This document shows positions 11,751 through 22,162 of a stretch of DNA of 64,000 nt, piece by piece (the stretch's first letter is position 1; every line of letters starts with the position of its first letter). The DNA comes from Hypomesus transpacificus. Lineage: Eukaryota > Chordata > Actinopteri > Osmeriformes > Osmeridae. The stretch is from positions 17,456,926-17,520,925 of the forward strand of contig NC_061073.1 in the NCBI RefSeq assembly GCF_021917145.1, given 5' to 3'. The position numbers and the translations under genes were made by a program. Under the pieces are notes generated by a model. That model made no database searches. It saw nothing but the letters and a program-made list of their open reading frames with translations, and had not been told where the DNA came from.

Positions 11751-13254
11751 GCTGTGAGGAGGTTGAGGTTCCGGGAAGCCTCATTGACTGGAGGATACAT
11801 GATAGTACATAGGAGGACTGTTAGTGTAGAGGATAGTGGAGTGTGGAAGCAGACTGTGGTCTATGTACTGCACACTTAGGGCACATTTGATTTAGGTAAC
11901 CCAGAAAGATATTACCAGTGGTACACTGGGGAACAAGCAAGTACAACATTTGAGGTCAACGAAAGGCACCCCGATAGATTTGGAGGATTGGATCAGAGTG
12001 TTTGGAGGTGTGGAGGGGACAGGGGTGTGGCAAGGTGAGGGTGGGATTCAAGAGAGGAAGGATGGGGGGGGTGCTAGGGAGGGGGATGATGAAAGGATGG
12101 ATGGATGAAGGAGAGGAGTATGCTGCTGTGAGGGGAGGGGGAGTGGCCAGGAACAGGTCAGTGGGCAGTTCAAAATCTTAACCCTAAAGGCCTCGTATTT
12201 TAACTTCAAGATCCATGTTGGGGAATGTTCTTTGCAGAGTAATGAACTAGGACGGTAGCCAGCCTTTTAGCTGGGAGCTGGCCCCTTCTAGGATCAGCAT
12301 TCTTTGAGGAAATATCGGAGCAGGGGGGGATATAATCAATGCATCTTTTTAGTCCTGTTTCAATGCGCCTATGATTTAAACAACAGCAAAGCACTTTGAA
12401 AACATGTTCCCATGGAGACGAGCCAGAACGTGTCTGGATCGGGGGCTCTATTGATGTTTTCAGTTTTTTTCTTGTTAGTTTATTTTTTTTTTTCTTTGGT
12501 TTACTAAGTAGGGCTGGTTTCCCGGATGTCAGATGTACGTTCCCATGGTAACAAGCAGGTGTCCAAATAAAGCAGCGACACCTGAAGACAGAGGACATTC
12601 CGAATATTGAAAAACATTCCTTAACAATATTGCTCGTGCAAAGGAAAAGCAAGTCTGACCATTTAATGTATTTCAACAAAAACTATGCCAATGCAAATTT
12701 TCTGTGGGAAAAAAAGGCTGCATTAAAACACAAAAAAGGTGGTTTTATTTTATTTTAGTTTTTTTTTTCTTAGAATTTTATTTTGGTGGTTATATAATTA
12801 TGAAATATTTGTTTACTTGAATCTTTTGTTCCTATTTGATCTGCTTTGATAGTGAAAAAATCCAAGTCACATGTGCTGTGTATTAACTGCACAGAGGACA
12901 TGTTCTGAGGGCAAATAGAATATTTCTAATCTCAAAGGATTTAAATGGCGGGGGGTGTTTCAAAAGGGGATAAAGCTTTGGTGAATTTGTGCACATTAGG
13001 CAGAGGGACAAATGGGAGGAAGGTTTGAACAGGTTACTCAAAAGAAGTGTGTCACTTTTGAGAAACTGATGTCATAAAATTAGATTTCAGTCTCTAACCA
13101 AAACGTGCCCTTGTTCATCATTTTCCATGTTATTCCCTGATATTCTTCCAGCAACTCTGAACGTGCATCAAATCATGATATTTTCTTAAATCTACTATGT
13201 AGTTGACTGTGTTTAGTGACCACCTGTAAGGTTTGTGTTGTGTAATGGGGCAAA

Positions 13255-13374
13255 TCCAACCCTGTCTAGAGTTAGTGTTTAGAGATACTGTATTCCAACC
13301 CTGTCTAGAGTTAGTGTTTAGAGATACTGTATTCCAACCCTGTCTAGAGTTAGTGTTTAGAGATACTGTATTCC
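13255..13374. repeat. 39-bp tandem repeat in ccnd2 3' UTR
   Basis: Three near-identical copies beginning ccaaccctgtctagagttag and ending at tactgtatt. Confidence 0.92.
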
Positions 13375-13977
13375 AAAGTGAAGAGGAGAAGGTGTGAAGA
13401 CATTGTAAAAGTGTCAATATTTTTATTGAGTTTATTATTATTGTCCTTTTTGCGCTGCTAAAAGCTATGATTTTTGTTTCATTCTTATATTACAGAAGAA
13501 TAACATTACCTAGTTGTGATGTATCACTTGAGTGTGCTGCTATTTTATAAACATTTGTATTATAATATAATTATTTTACTGCTTATGAGATACGTTCAGA
13601 TTCCTGAAATTAGATGGTAATAGAAGAACATGACATGAGTATTCGACTGGAAATGTTCTTTGTACAGTTTTTTTTGTTGGTTTGTTTTGTTTCTTTTTTT
13701 TTTGTTGCTTAGATAGCATGTTTCTTTTCTCTTTTTTATCTATTTTTCTCTCTTTTCTTGGTCACATAAAAAATGCGGTATGTCTATACCTCAGGTTTAC
13801 TGGTTAAAAAGGTTAGAAACAACTCTCTCATTACCTCAACTCTGCAGTTAGGGAGCCCTGAGAGGAACAGCAGAAGGCATGACAGTTCATGAGTCAGACC
13901 TGGGGTACCAAACCATGTACACATACTTATATGTGGAATTGGTGTTCCCATCAGAAAGAACCCAATGAAACAGCCCT

Positions 13978-14063
13978 CTAAAAGGGATGTTGTGAGATAA
14001 TCAAACTCACCTCATATACTTTAAAGGGATGTTGTGAGATAATCAAACTCACCTCATATACTT
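13978..14063. repeat. 42-bp direct duplication in ccnd2 3' UTR
   Basis: Two copies of a block beginning aaagggatgttgtgagataa and ending cctcatatactt. Confidence 0.9.
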
Positions 14064-14526
14064 TTAAGTATTTGATGTATTGGCACCAGGACTGTAATGA
14101 AAATGTTCAGGGCTCCCCCCAGGACCCCAACACCGTGGGGGAGGAGTCCATCACAAGCACTTCTCTGGTCAAATATCAAGAGATAACGTCCATTTTGGTG
14201 CTACATAAATGACATGTATGATCACCTTTGTAATGGGGAAACATGATCCCACCATGCTTTGTAACAATCACATTGAATGTTGATGAATTGGGGTTTCTCC
14301 CAAAACATGTTGAGCTAGCTGGTTTCCACCACCATCCCATTGGTCTGGGAACCTCCAGCAGTTGAGATGTGTAGACCAATCCAGAATGTTGATGTTGGCT
14401 GGATTGACCAATCAAGCAACTCACCACAAAAGTGCATTTCCACAGTGATGTCTGTTTTAGTTCCTTTAACTCCCTCCACTATAATTCCCATCATGTACCT
14501 CAATGTCAATTGCACAACCTTTGTTC

Positions 14527-14532
14527 AATAAA
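14527..14532 (+). terminator. candidate polyadenylation signal for ccnd2
   Basis: AATAAA inside caataaacttctg at the end of the AT-rich stretch that follows ccnd2 and about 270 nt before a mobile element begins. It is the last such hexamer before tigar outside the transposon. Confidence 0.4.
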
Positions 14533-14550
14533 CTTCTGCTTTAAATAGTG

Positions 14551-14800
14551 TGACACCACATTCATGTTATTCTCATTTCTTTTTTGAGCATCAGTGTGAT
14601 CTTTCAGTGTTTGCGGTGTCTGGTACCAGAGCAGTAAACAAGGGAGAAAGTGTAGAGCTGACATTCCTAGTCATAGAGAGAAAAACCTTGAGGAAGACAA
14701 GGAGGTGTCAAAGAAGAAGAGAATGGTTGCAACCAATGAGATGAAGCTTACCATAGGGCTATTGTTCGTTGTTTGATACTGAAGTTTACCCTCTCCATTA
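14551..14800. other. short spacer, nothing recognised
   Basis: About 250 bp between the presumed ccnd2 poly(A) region and the palindromic element. No coding or repeat signal. Confidence 0.5.
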
Positions 14801-16819
14801 TGGAGGACCAAACCTGCCAAAATCAAAAATAAATAAATAAATAAATAAATGTATAAATAAATGTACTTATACATAAAAAAATGTAAATATATAAAAATAA
14901 ATGTATGAAAAAATATTAATTACGTATTTATTTATTTACATGGCCATTTATTTCTGTATTTATTAATTTTTGTATTTATTTATTTCTGTGTACATTTATT
15001 TCTGTATTTATTTATTTATTTGTACATTTATTTCTGTATTTCCTTGTCCTTAAGCTAATGAGGTAAGCTGTCAATCAATGTATGTCACGGTGTCACCTTA
15101 ACCCCATTGGTCGATTGGTATCAGAGTGCGAAGATGGACTTTCCATGCCTGGGGTTGCTATGAATACCTTAGTAAACAAAAGACTGCACACACGCAACAG
15201 ATAGCCAGAGATTTGAGAGTTTTGGCTAGCTAACCTTGCTAAAAAAGTGCTAGTCAAGATGTTTTACTTTTTTGCGTTGAGGCTCTGGATACCAATTTGT
15301 ACCATTTAGCTGCATGCAGAGTCATAAAAAGAAAGAGTTGCATCAATTGATTGGCTTTACGTTCATGGTACTGCACTGTAGGATAGTTAGAACTAGAGCG
15401 AGCTAGCATGAGTTTCAAACACAGCAGCATCGTCGTTGTGGAACAGTTGTACTGCATTGTATGAAGGAGCTGTGCCAAGGTAAGAATGTGTAAGTTCTTG
15501 GCTCATTTTCTGGCATCTAGTACATTTAATATTTCAGTATCTTAAAGTGCCGAGATTTTTGGATGCTAGCTAGAAATGTAGAAGCCAGAACGTAGCAAAA
15601 ACAATGTGCTACGAAGTGAGTGATGACCTGTTTATGTAATGTTAAGTGTAGCTTGCTAATTTAGTGCACTATTTATGTTTATTGAGAAACTAATGCCTAC
15701 AAACAAGTTTGTGTGAGAGGAAAGCTGTATTTAATAATTAATTCATAAAGGTGGTCGCTTATTTGCACCAAAGTCTGGTAGTTAGTACGGTAAGAAATTG
15801 GATGATATTATACAGTATCAAGGAACCATCAAAGAACAGAGTACAACATGGTTAATCTATTCATAAAGTGAATGTTTACTAAGCAAACTATGAGTTAGAG
15901 ACCATTGTAACATTCAGTCCATCATGAGTTAGAGACCATTGTAACATTCAGTCCATCATGTGATTATCATTACAGCTTACTGTCTGTTTATGTGTGTGTG
16001 TGTGTTGTGGTTATGGCCCTTGCAGTCTGGCATTGCTACTGAGGTTGATGTGAGCTGAAAAGGAGGCCCAGTGCCTTGGAGGTGGATGTCAGACCACTGG
16101 ACGAACGAGCGCTGGATGGGAGACCACTAGTTGAAGGAGCGCTGGATGGGAGAACACTGGATGAGAGAGAGCTGGAATTGGGACCACTGGATGAGGGAAA
16201 ATGTGATGGAGTGGGCTGTCTTATATTTGAACCACAGTATTTTTGTCATTACTATGCTTTTAATTGTGGTCGTTATTGAGTTATATTGAGTTTGCTCCTG
16301 TTGACTTTAGCAAACCACCTCTTTCTCTCACTATCAGCTGGAAAGCTGTAGCCTACATCACGACTCCCTATTTGGAGCATGCAATACATCCAAGATGCTT
16401 GGTGCAAGACCAAGACAGCGCAGTGTAGACAAAAGTGTTACCTTTATTGTGACACTCTTTTCATAGCAGAGATTAAAATAACGTGTACATATTTGAATAG
16501 TCATGTTGACTATCATAGTTGTACTGTAGCCTTTCACAACCAAGTCCTTGAGGTTTAATCATTGTGCACTACACATGCTTAAAATTTTATTAAACTGTTT
16601 CCTATTTCTATCATTACATGGTCATAATCACCTTGTGTGCTGTCAGTTATTGATGATTCAATAAAAAGGAATAAGTAGGGCAAGATTAAATAAAGATGCA
16701 GAACATACTACTTGTTTGTAAGTTACATTTAATGACAACACATGAAGGGTATGAAGAGATTCTTAAATTGGAGTACAGCTCTGGTTGCATCTATATGGCT
16801 GTTGATTTGCCTGACAGAC
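14801..16819 (+). repeat. left arm of the palindrome
   Basis: About 2,019 bp matching the reverse complement of 17439-19457. It holds an A/T-rich subterminal repeat block (14820-15050), a 34-bp direct duplication (around 15889-15959) and a small acidic open frame at 16076-16279. The identical peptides predicted in both arms show how little they differ. Confidence 0.85.
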
Positions 16820-17438
16820 AGAAATAAATCTATCAATAAATATATTGCATACATAGAAATTATTTTACAATTATTTTACTATAGTCTTTTGTTTTCTACA
16901 TAATTTATTTCTGTCTGTATTTATTTCTGTATTTATTTATTTCTGTGTACATTTATTTCTGTATTTCTTCATTCTTAAGCTAATTAGGGGGCGGGATAGG
17001 GGCGGGATCAGGGCATCATGCCATAGCAAGACCAGATAGATTAGAGACGTAAAGTCACAGTAAACATGTCCAGACGGATATTGGAGCTACTAAAGGCAGC
17101 TGATCAAACTATTGATATCTGGTCAGATGATATGTGGATATTTTGAAGTGTAGCCTACTTATCGCGTACACGGCAACCACAAATTCAGATGAATTTAGCT
17201 CTAGCTAGCAACGATCTGTCATACGGGTTAAACTAAGGAACTCGTGTAAATGAGTAAAACGTAGCTCTAATAATTTTAATCCAATGTTGTAACATTAGGC
17301 AGGTAGCCGGTAAACTTCCCTAGCAGGTTAGCATAGTTATACTGTAATACTCTGCAGTTTGACCGACACAATTTAGTCATAGTTTATGGAGTGCATTTGT
17401 AGTGGCGTGTTCTGCATTTTTGTCATTATCAACAGCAA

Positions 17439-19457
17439 GTCTATCAGGCAAATCAACAGCCATATAGATGCAACCAGAGTTGTACTCCAATTTAAGAATC
17501 TCTTCATACCCTTCATGTGTTGTCATTAAATGTAACTTACAAACAAGTAGTATGTTCTGCATCTTTATTTAATCTTGCCCTACTTATTCCTTTTTATTGA
17601 ATCATCAATAACTGACAGCACACAAGGTGATTATGACCATGTAATGATAGAAATAGGAAACAGTTTAATAAAATTTTAAGCATGTGTAGTGCACAATGAT
17701 TAAACCTCAAGGACTTGGTTGTGAAAGGCTACAGTACAACTATGATAGTCAACATGACTATTCAAATATGTACACGTTATTTTAATCTCTGCTATGAAAA
17801 GAGTGTCACAATAAAGGTAACACTTTTGTCTACACTGCGCTGTCTTGGTCTTGCACCAAGCATCTTGGATGTATTGCATGCTCCAAATAGGGAGTCGTGA
17901 TGTAGGCTACAGCTTTCCAGCTGATAGTGAGAGAAAGAGGTGGTTTGCTAAAGTCAACAGGAGCAAACTCAATATAACTCAATAACGACCACAATTAAAA
18001 GCATAGTAATGACAAAAATACTGTGGTTCAAATATAAGACAGCCCACTCCATCACATTTTCCCTCATCCAGTGGTCCCAATTCCAGCTCTCTCTCATCCA
18101 GTGTTCTCCCATCCAGCGCTCCTTCAACTAGTGGTCTCCCATCCAGCGCTCGTTCGTCCAGTGGTCTGACATCCACCTCCAAGGCACTGGGCCTCCTTTT
18201 CAGCTCACATCAACCTCAGTAGCAATGCCAGACTGCAAGGGCCATAACCACAACACACACACACACATAAACAGACAGTAAGCTGTAATGATAATCACAT
18301 GATGGACTGAATGTTACAATGGTCTCTAACTCATGATGGACTGAATGTTACAATGGTCTCTAACTCATAGTTTGCTTAGTAAACATTCACTTTATGAATA
18401 GATTAACCATGTTGTACTCTGTTCTTTGATGGTTCCTTGATACTGTATAATATCATCCAATTTCTTACCGTACTAACTACCAGACTTTGGTGCAAATAAG
18501 CGACCACCTTTATGAATTAATTATTAAATACAGCTTTCCTCTCACACAAACTTGTTTGTAGGCATTAGTTTCTCAATAAACATAAATAGTGCACTAAATT
18601 AGCAAGCTACACTTAACATTACATAAACAGGTCATCACTCACTTCGTAGCACATTGTTTTTGCTACGTTCTGGCTTCTACATTTCTAGCTAGCATCCAAA
18701 AATCTCGGCACTTTAAGATACTGAAATATTAAATGTACTAGATGCCAGAAAATGAGCCAAGAACTTACACATTCTTACCTTGGCACAGCTCCTTCATACA
18801 ATGCAGTACAACTGTTCCACAACGACGATGCTGCTGTGTTTGAAACTCATGCTAGCTCGCTCTAGTTCTAACTATCCTACAGTGCAGTACCATGAACGTA
18901 AAGCCAATCAATTGATGCAACTCTTTCTTTTTATGACTCTGCATGCAGCTAAATGGTACAAATTGGTATCCAGAGCCTCAACGCAAAAAAGTAAAACATC
19001 TTGACTAGCACTTTTTTAGCAAGGTTAGCTAGCCAAAACTCTCAAATCTCTGGCTATCTGTTGCGTGTGTGCAGTCTTTTGTTTACTAAGGTATTCATAG
19101 CAACCCCAGGCATGGAAAGTCCATCTTCGCACTCTGATACCAATCAACCAATGGGGTTAAGGTGACACCGTGACATACATTGATTGACAGCTTACCTCAT
19201 TAGCTTAAGGACAAGGAAATACAGAAATAAATGTACACATAAATAAATAAATACAGAAATAAATGTACACAGAAATAAATAAATACAAAAATTAATAAAT
19301 ACAGAAATAAATGGCCATGTAAATAAATAAATACGTAATTAATATTTTTTCATACATTTATTTTTATATATATTTTTTTTTTATGTATAAGTACATTTAT
19401 TTATACATTTATTTATTTATTCATTTATTTTTTAATTTTGGCAGGTTTGGTCCTCCA
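17439..19457 (-). repeat. right arm of the palindrome
   Basis: Inverted copy of 14801-16819. Single differences are seen, for example a CG versus CA change in the pair 15112/19146 region and an extended A/T run near 19365-19385. These argue against one read folded on itself. Confidence 0.85.
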
Positions 19458-20085
19458 TACTCCATGTCCTGGGGAGTTTCATGATCCAAAATCATGAAAC
19501 TCACCACCGGAGATGGTAAGTAACAATGTACAAATACTCACATTTTTCGAGAAAAAAAATAAAGTTTGGAAAGTTTGAAAAAATACATGAACAAAAGGCG
19601 TCAAAAAAGATGGCAGGCGAATGCGCTGCGTGTCTTTTTGTATTCATGTATAAATATGATGTGAGGTACAGTCCCCTTGCGTGACAGTAAAACAGGTCAT
19701 AGCTTTGACTTAATTATATGTCAGACCCCATACTTCTTTAGCCTACTTGAGTGAAAAAGTGTAGGCCTATCTGTACTTCTGCTTGAGAGAAGGATGTGTG
19801 TACTGCAATTGCTGCTCACCACGAATCAGTTTATGCCCTTTCTTTGCTTTTCCACGGTCTGCTGCGTATAGATGTGTTTAACACACCACTGCCACTGTGA
19901 AACACGACAGAAAGACGTGGCCAATCACATTGGCGATCGTCTGTTCGTCACTACGATACGACATCGAATCCAAAACGTTTTTGGCTTGAGCAAATATCCT
20001 ACCGGTCCATTCGTCCAGGATTGTAGCTGAAGTTAATTTAATTTTAAATTCACAACAAATACAGTTAACTAATCAAAAGCATAAA
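19458..20085. other. tigar upstream region
   Basis: About 630 bp from the transposon edge to the tigar start codon. It should hold the tigar promoter and 5' UTR. A perfect 12-bp hairpin lies at 19474-19502. No TATA box was found. Confidence 0.5.
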
Positions 20086-20117
20086 ATGCTCACATTTGGC
20101 TTAACGATAGTACGACA
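20086..20117 (+). CDS. tigar: tigar exon 1 (coding part)
   Basis: Encodes MLTFGLTIVR plus two bases of the His11 codon. The donor is gtaagt at 20118. It is only 32 nt, so ORF callers miss it. Confidence 0.9.
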
Positions 20118-21949
20118 GTAAGTGTTACAAGTGCTTACATTCGTATGTGGTATTGTCGGCTTTAGCCGGTAACTGTATGTTCAATTGTATGATTTTCGAC
20201 TCGCTCTATGCAACTGTTGTTGTTAGAATAATGTTTTTACAATGCATTGACCATCGTAGGCAGCTCTATTATGTATCTCTTCATGAAGAAAATAGTTATA
20301 TTATCCGTATAATAAAAGTGATCTCATGCTTGGTGCACGCAGTTGCTATGCTCTGGGCTAGTGTCACATTTCCCAGTTCATCTAAAGGTTACGGATGAAA
20401 GCGTTTCACCTCACCTCCGTCCTATAGAAATGTCATGGGGCCTCGTGTTCTCGCTGGGACGATGAAACAGGTTCACTCCTAGACAAGAATGACATCTACA
20501 CTCGGCAACGTGTGGAGGAGATAGTCCTATTGTAAATCGACAGTCACCTTAAGAATTTGACAAATGTAGCCTACCTGTATGTGGGATATGGTTTTGCTTT
20601 TTCGATTGAATCGGTTGAGTATTTTAATTTTATTTTTGGATAATTTTATTTCCCCAGTGGTGAAACACAGTACAATAAAGATGGTCTATTACAAGGTAAA
20701 GTGCCATTTTCGGACAGGCTTGACTAGATATGATGTAACGATTTGTCAGTCCCCCTTGGACGAAACAGTTGATTTACAAAACGACCAAATCTGTATACTA
20801 TGTCCTTTGCCAATACCCCCCCCCCCCCCTCACCCCCCCCCCCCCCTTCCAGGGCAGGCTATAGATTCGCCTCTGTCAGAGATTGGGATGGCTCAGGCAG
20901 GTGCAGTAGGGCAGTACCTCAGAGACATCACCTTCACCAACATCTTTGTCAGCAGCATGCTCCGTGCCCTCCAGGTCAGGAACCATGCCTCAGGAGATGA
21001 TGACGAAGACGGCGTAAAGAATCTCCTCATTTGTAAATGCTGTGTCTTTCGTATGTTTGTTGCAGACTGCTGAGATGATTGTGAAGCACAACAGCAGTTG
21101 CTCGGGTTTAGAAATGGTCTCTGATGCTTTACTCAAAGAAAGGGTGAGCAAGTAGTTTACACAGACTAGGAATTGACTGTGGTGGGCAGGTGCATACAGT
21201 AAACAGACGCTTCGTATGGAATCTCCTTGTTGTGTTTCAGAGTTTTGGGATAGCTGAGGGGGGTCTAGTGGAGGACCTGAGGAACATGGCCAAGGCAGCT
21301 GGGGAGACGTGTCCTGACTTCACTCCACCTGAGGGTGAGACGCAGGAACAGGTGAGCCTCCTGTCTCCGTCACACACACCTACACCTGCTGTTGGATTGA
21401 AGCTGTATTACACATTAGAACCACTAGATGGCCCTATTGACATGCATGTGAGACGGCTCTGGGTCAAAGTGAGGCTTTCCTCTCCCTGGTGGGGGTTGAG
21501 GTGTATAACTGTGTGTCAACACTGCTGTCTGTGTGTAGGTAAAAGAGAGATTCAAAGCCTTCCTGGAGACAATGTTCCAGCGTATGATGGCTGACCACTG
21601 CAGTGAAGGCGCCCAGAGGGCCACCCCCCTGGGGGCCGTGGTGGTGGGAACAGAGGAGGGCCCCGAGGCCCCTCCAGGCCAGCCAGACGACGGGCTCCAG
21701 GGCACCCGGGCCCACGCTCTCATCGTGGGCCACGGGGCGTACATACGGGTGGCGGTGCGCTACATGGTGGAGGAGCTTCACTGCTCCCTGCCTGCCCAGT
21801 CAGACATGAAACACGTCTTGTCTCTCTGCCCCAACACGGGAATCGGACGCTTCGTCCTCACGGTGACACGAGGGGATGGCGGCGCGTTGGTGACAGCCAG
21901 CCGCTGTGTGTTCTTCAACAGGAGAGACCACATCAAGGACGGGGAGTAG
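20086..21949 (+). CDS. tigar: TIGAR, fructose-2,6-bisphosphatase-like phosphatase
   Basis: Complete gene: join(20086..20117,20658..20695,20853..20974,21066..21143,21241..21351,21539..21949), 263 residues (human TIGAR 270). It is a histidine-phosphatase-superfamily enzyme that lowers fructose-2,6-bisphosphate, or acts on related bisphosphates, and shifts flux to the pentose phosphate pathway; in mammals it is p53-induced. The catalytic RHGET motif is at residues 10-14, with its His11 codon split by intron 1. The acid/base Glu lies in KERSFG (about residue 89) and the second catalytic His in VGHGAY (about 192). Other signatures are SPLSEIG, SSMLRALQTAE and CPDFTPPEGET. All splice sites are GT..AG and phases agree. 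The start is the only ATG that gives MLTFGLTIVRHGE. It sits downstream of ccnd2 on the same strand, as in human. Fish have tigara and tigarb; the copy is not determined. Confidence 0.96.
20118..20657 (+). other. tigar intron 1
   Basis: 540 nt between gtaagt and tttccccag. No repeats or other signals seen. Confidence 0.85.
20658..20695 (+). CDS. tigar: tigar exon 2 (38-nt microexon)
   Basis: Acceptor is tttccccag ending at 20657 and donor is gtaaag at 20696. It completes His11 and encodes GETQYNKDGLLQ, leaving one base for the next Gly. It carries the RHG-motif neighbourhood that defines the phosphoglycerate-mutase-like fold. Confidence 0.92.
20853..20974 (+). CDS. tigar: tigar exon 3
   Basis: Acceptor tract is two runs of C ending in ttccag at 20852; the donor is gtcagg at 20975. 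It encodes 40 full residues from QAIDSPLSEIG to SSMLRALQ, including the substrate-phosphate-binding Arg region. Confidence 0.95.
21066..21143 (+). CDS. tigar: tigar exon 4
   Basis: Acceptor is ttgttgcag ending at 21065 and donor is gtgagc at 21144. It encodes 26 residues, TAEMIVKHN to LLKER, ending at the acid/base glutamate region. Confidence 0.94.
21241..21351 (+). CDS. tigar: tigar exon 5
   Basis: Acceptor is tgtgtttcag ending at 21240 and donor is gtgagc at 21352. It encodes 37 residues from SFGIAEGG to FTPPEGETQEQ. Confidence 0.95.
21539..21949 (+). CDS. tigar: tigar exon 6 (last coding)
   Basis: Acceptor is tgtgtgtag ending at 21538. It encodes the C-terminal 136 residues with the second catalytic histidine (VGHGAY) and CPNTGIGRF, ending RRDHIKDGE with TAG at 21947-21949. 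Confidence 0.95.
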   Translation, partial: VKERFKAFLETMFQRMMADHCSEGAQRATPLGAVVVGTEEGPEAPPGQPDDGLQGTRAHALIVGHGAYIRVAVRYMVEELHCSLPAQSDMKHVLSLCPNTGIGRFVLTVTRGDGGALVTASRCVFFNRRDHIKDGE

Positions 21950-22156
21950 AAAGACAGGATGAGGGAATGAAGAGAGGAGAGAAGGATGGATGTTAGGGAG
22001 ACGGGGAATAGAGGGAGGACGTTGGTAGGATGATCTTCACAGACTCCTTGAGTATTGTTTACAAAGACAGTAAATGAAGCTTTTGTGAAACGTGTTTAGT
22101 TTGAATCTACCACTCAGGTTCATGCTGTGAAACATTGAAGATGCAAGAAAATAGAA

Positions 22157-22162
22157 AATAAA
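22157..22162 (+). terminator. candidate polyadenylation signal of tigar
   Basis: AATAAA in aaaataaacattgcac, 208 nt after the tigar stop codon, which gives a short 3' UTR. Confidence 0.6.

Larger units (their letters stand above)
10562..14550 (+). other. ccnd2: ccnd2 3' untranslated region (inferred)
   Basis: About 4 kb after the ccnd2 stop contains no recognisable exon. It is AT-rich, with long T and A runs (12475-12490, 12755-12775, 13690-13745). CCND2 is known for a 3' UTR of several kb, so this fits one long UTR ending at an AATAAA at 14527-14532. An internal AATAAA at 12566-12571 could give a shorter form. Three small tandem duplications interrupt it (11640, 13255 and 13975). The extent is inference without transcript data. 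Confidence 0.55.
14801..19457. mobile_element. 4.66-kb palindromic transposable element
   Basis: Arms 14801-16819 and 17439-19457 are inverted copies of each other (position sums constant at 34258) with only scattered mismatches, around a spacer at 16820-17438. The outer ends read TGGAGGACCAAACCTGCCAA and are flanked on both sides by TA, which would suit a TA target duplication. Just inside are many short A/T-rich direct repeats of the type AAATACAGAAATAAATG. No transposase was recognised, so it looks non-autonomous. It lies in the ccnd2-tigar intergenic space. The superfamily is not determined; a long-inverted-repeat or fold-back element, or an inverted duplication of a smaller one, are both possible. 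Confidence 0.75.
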
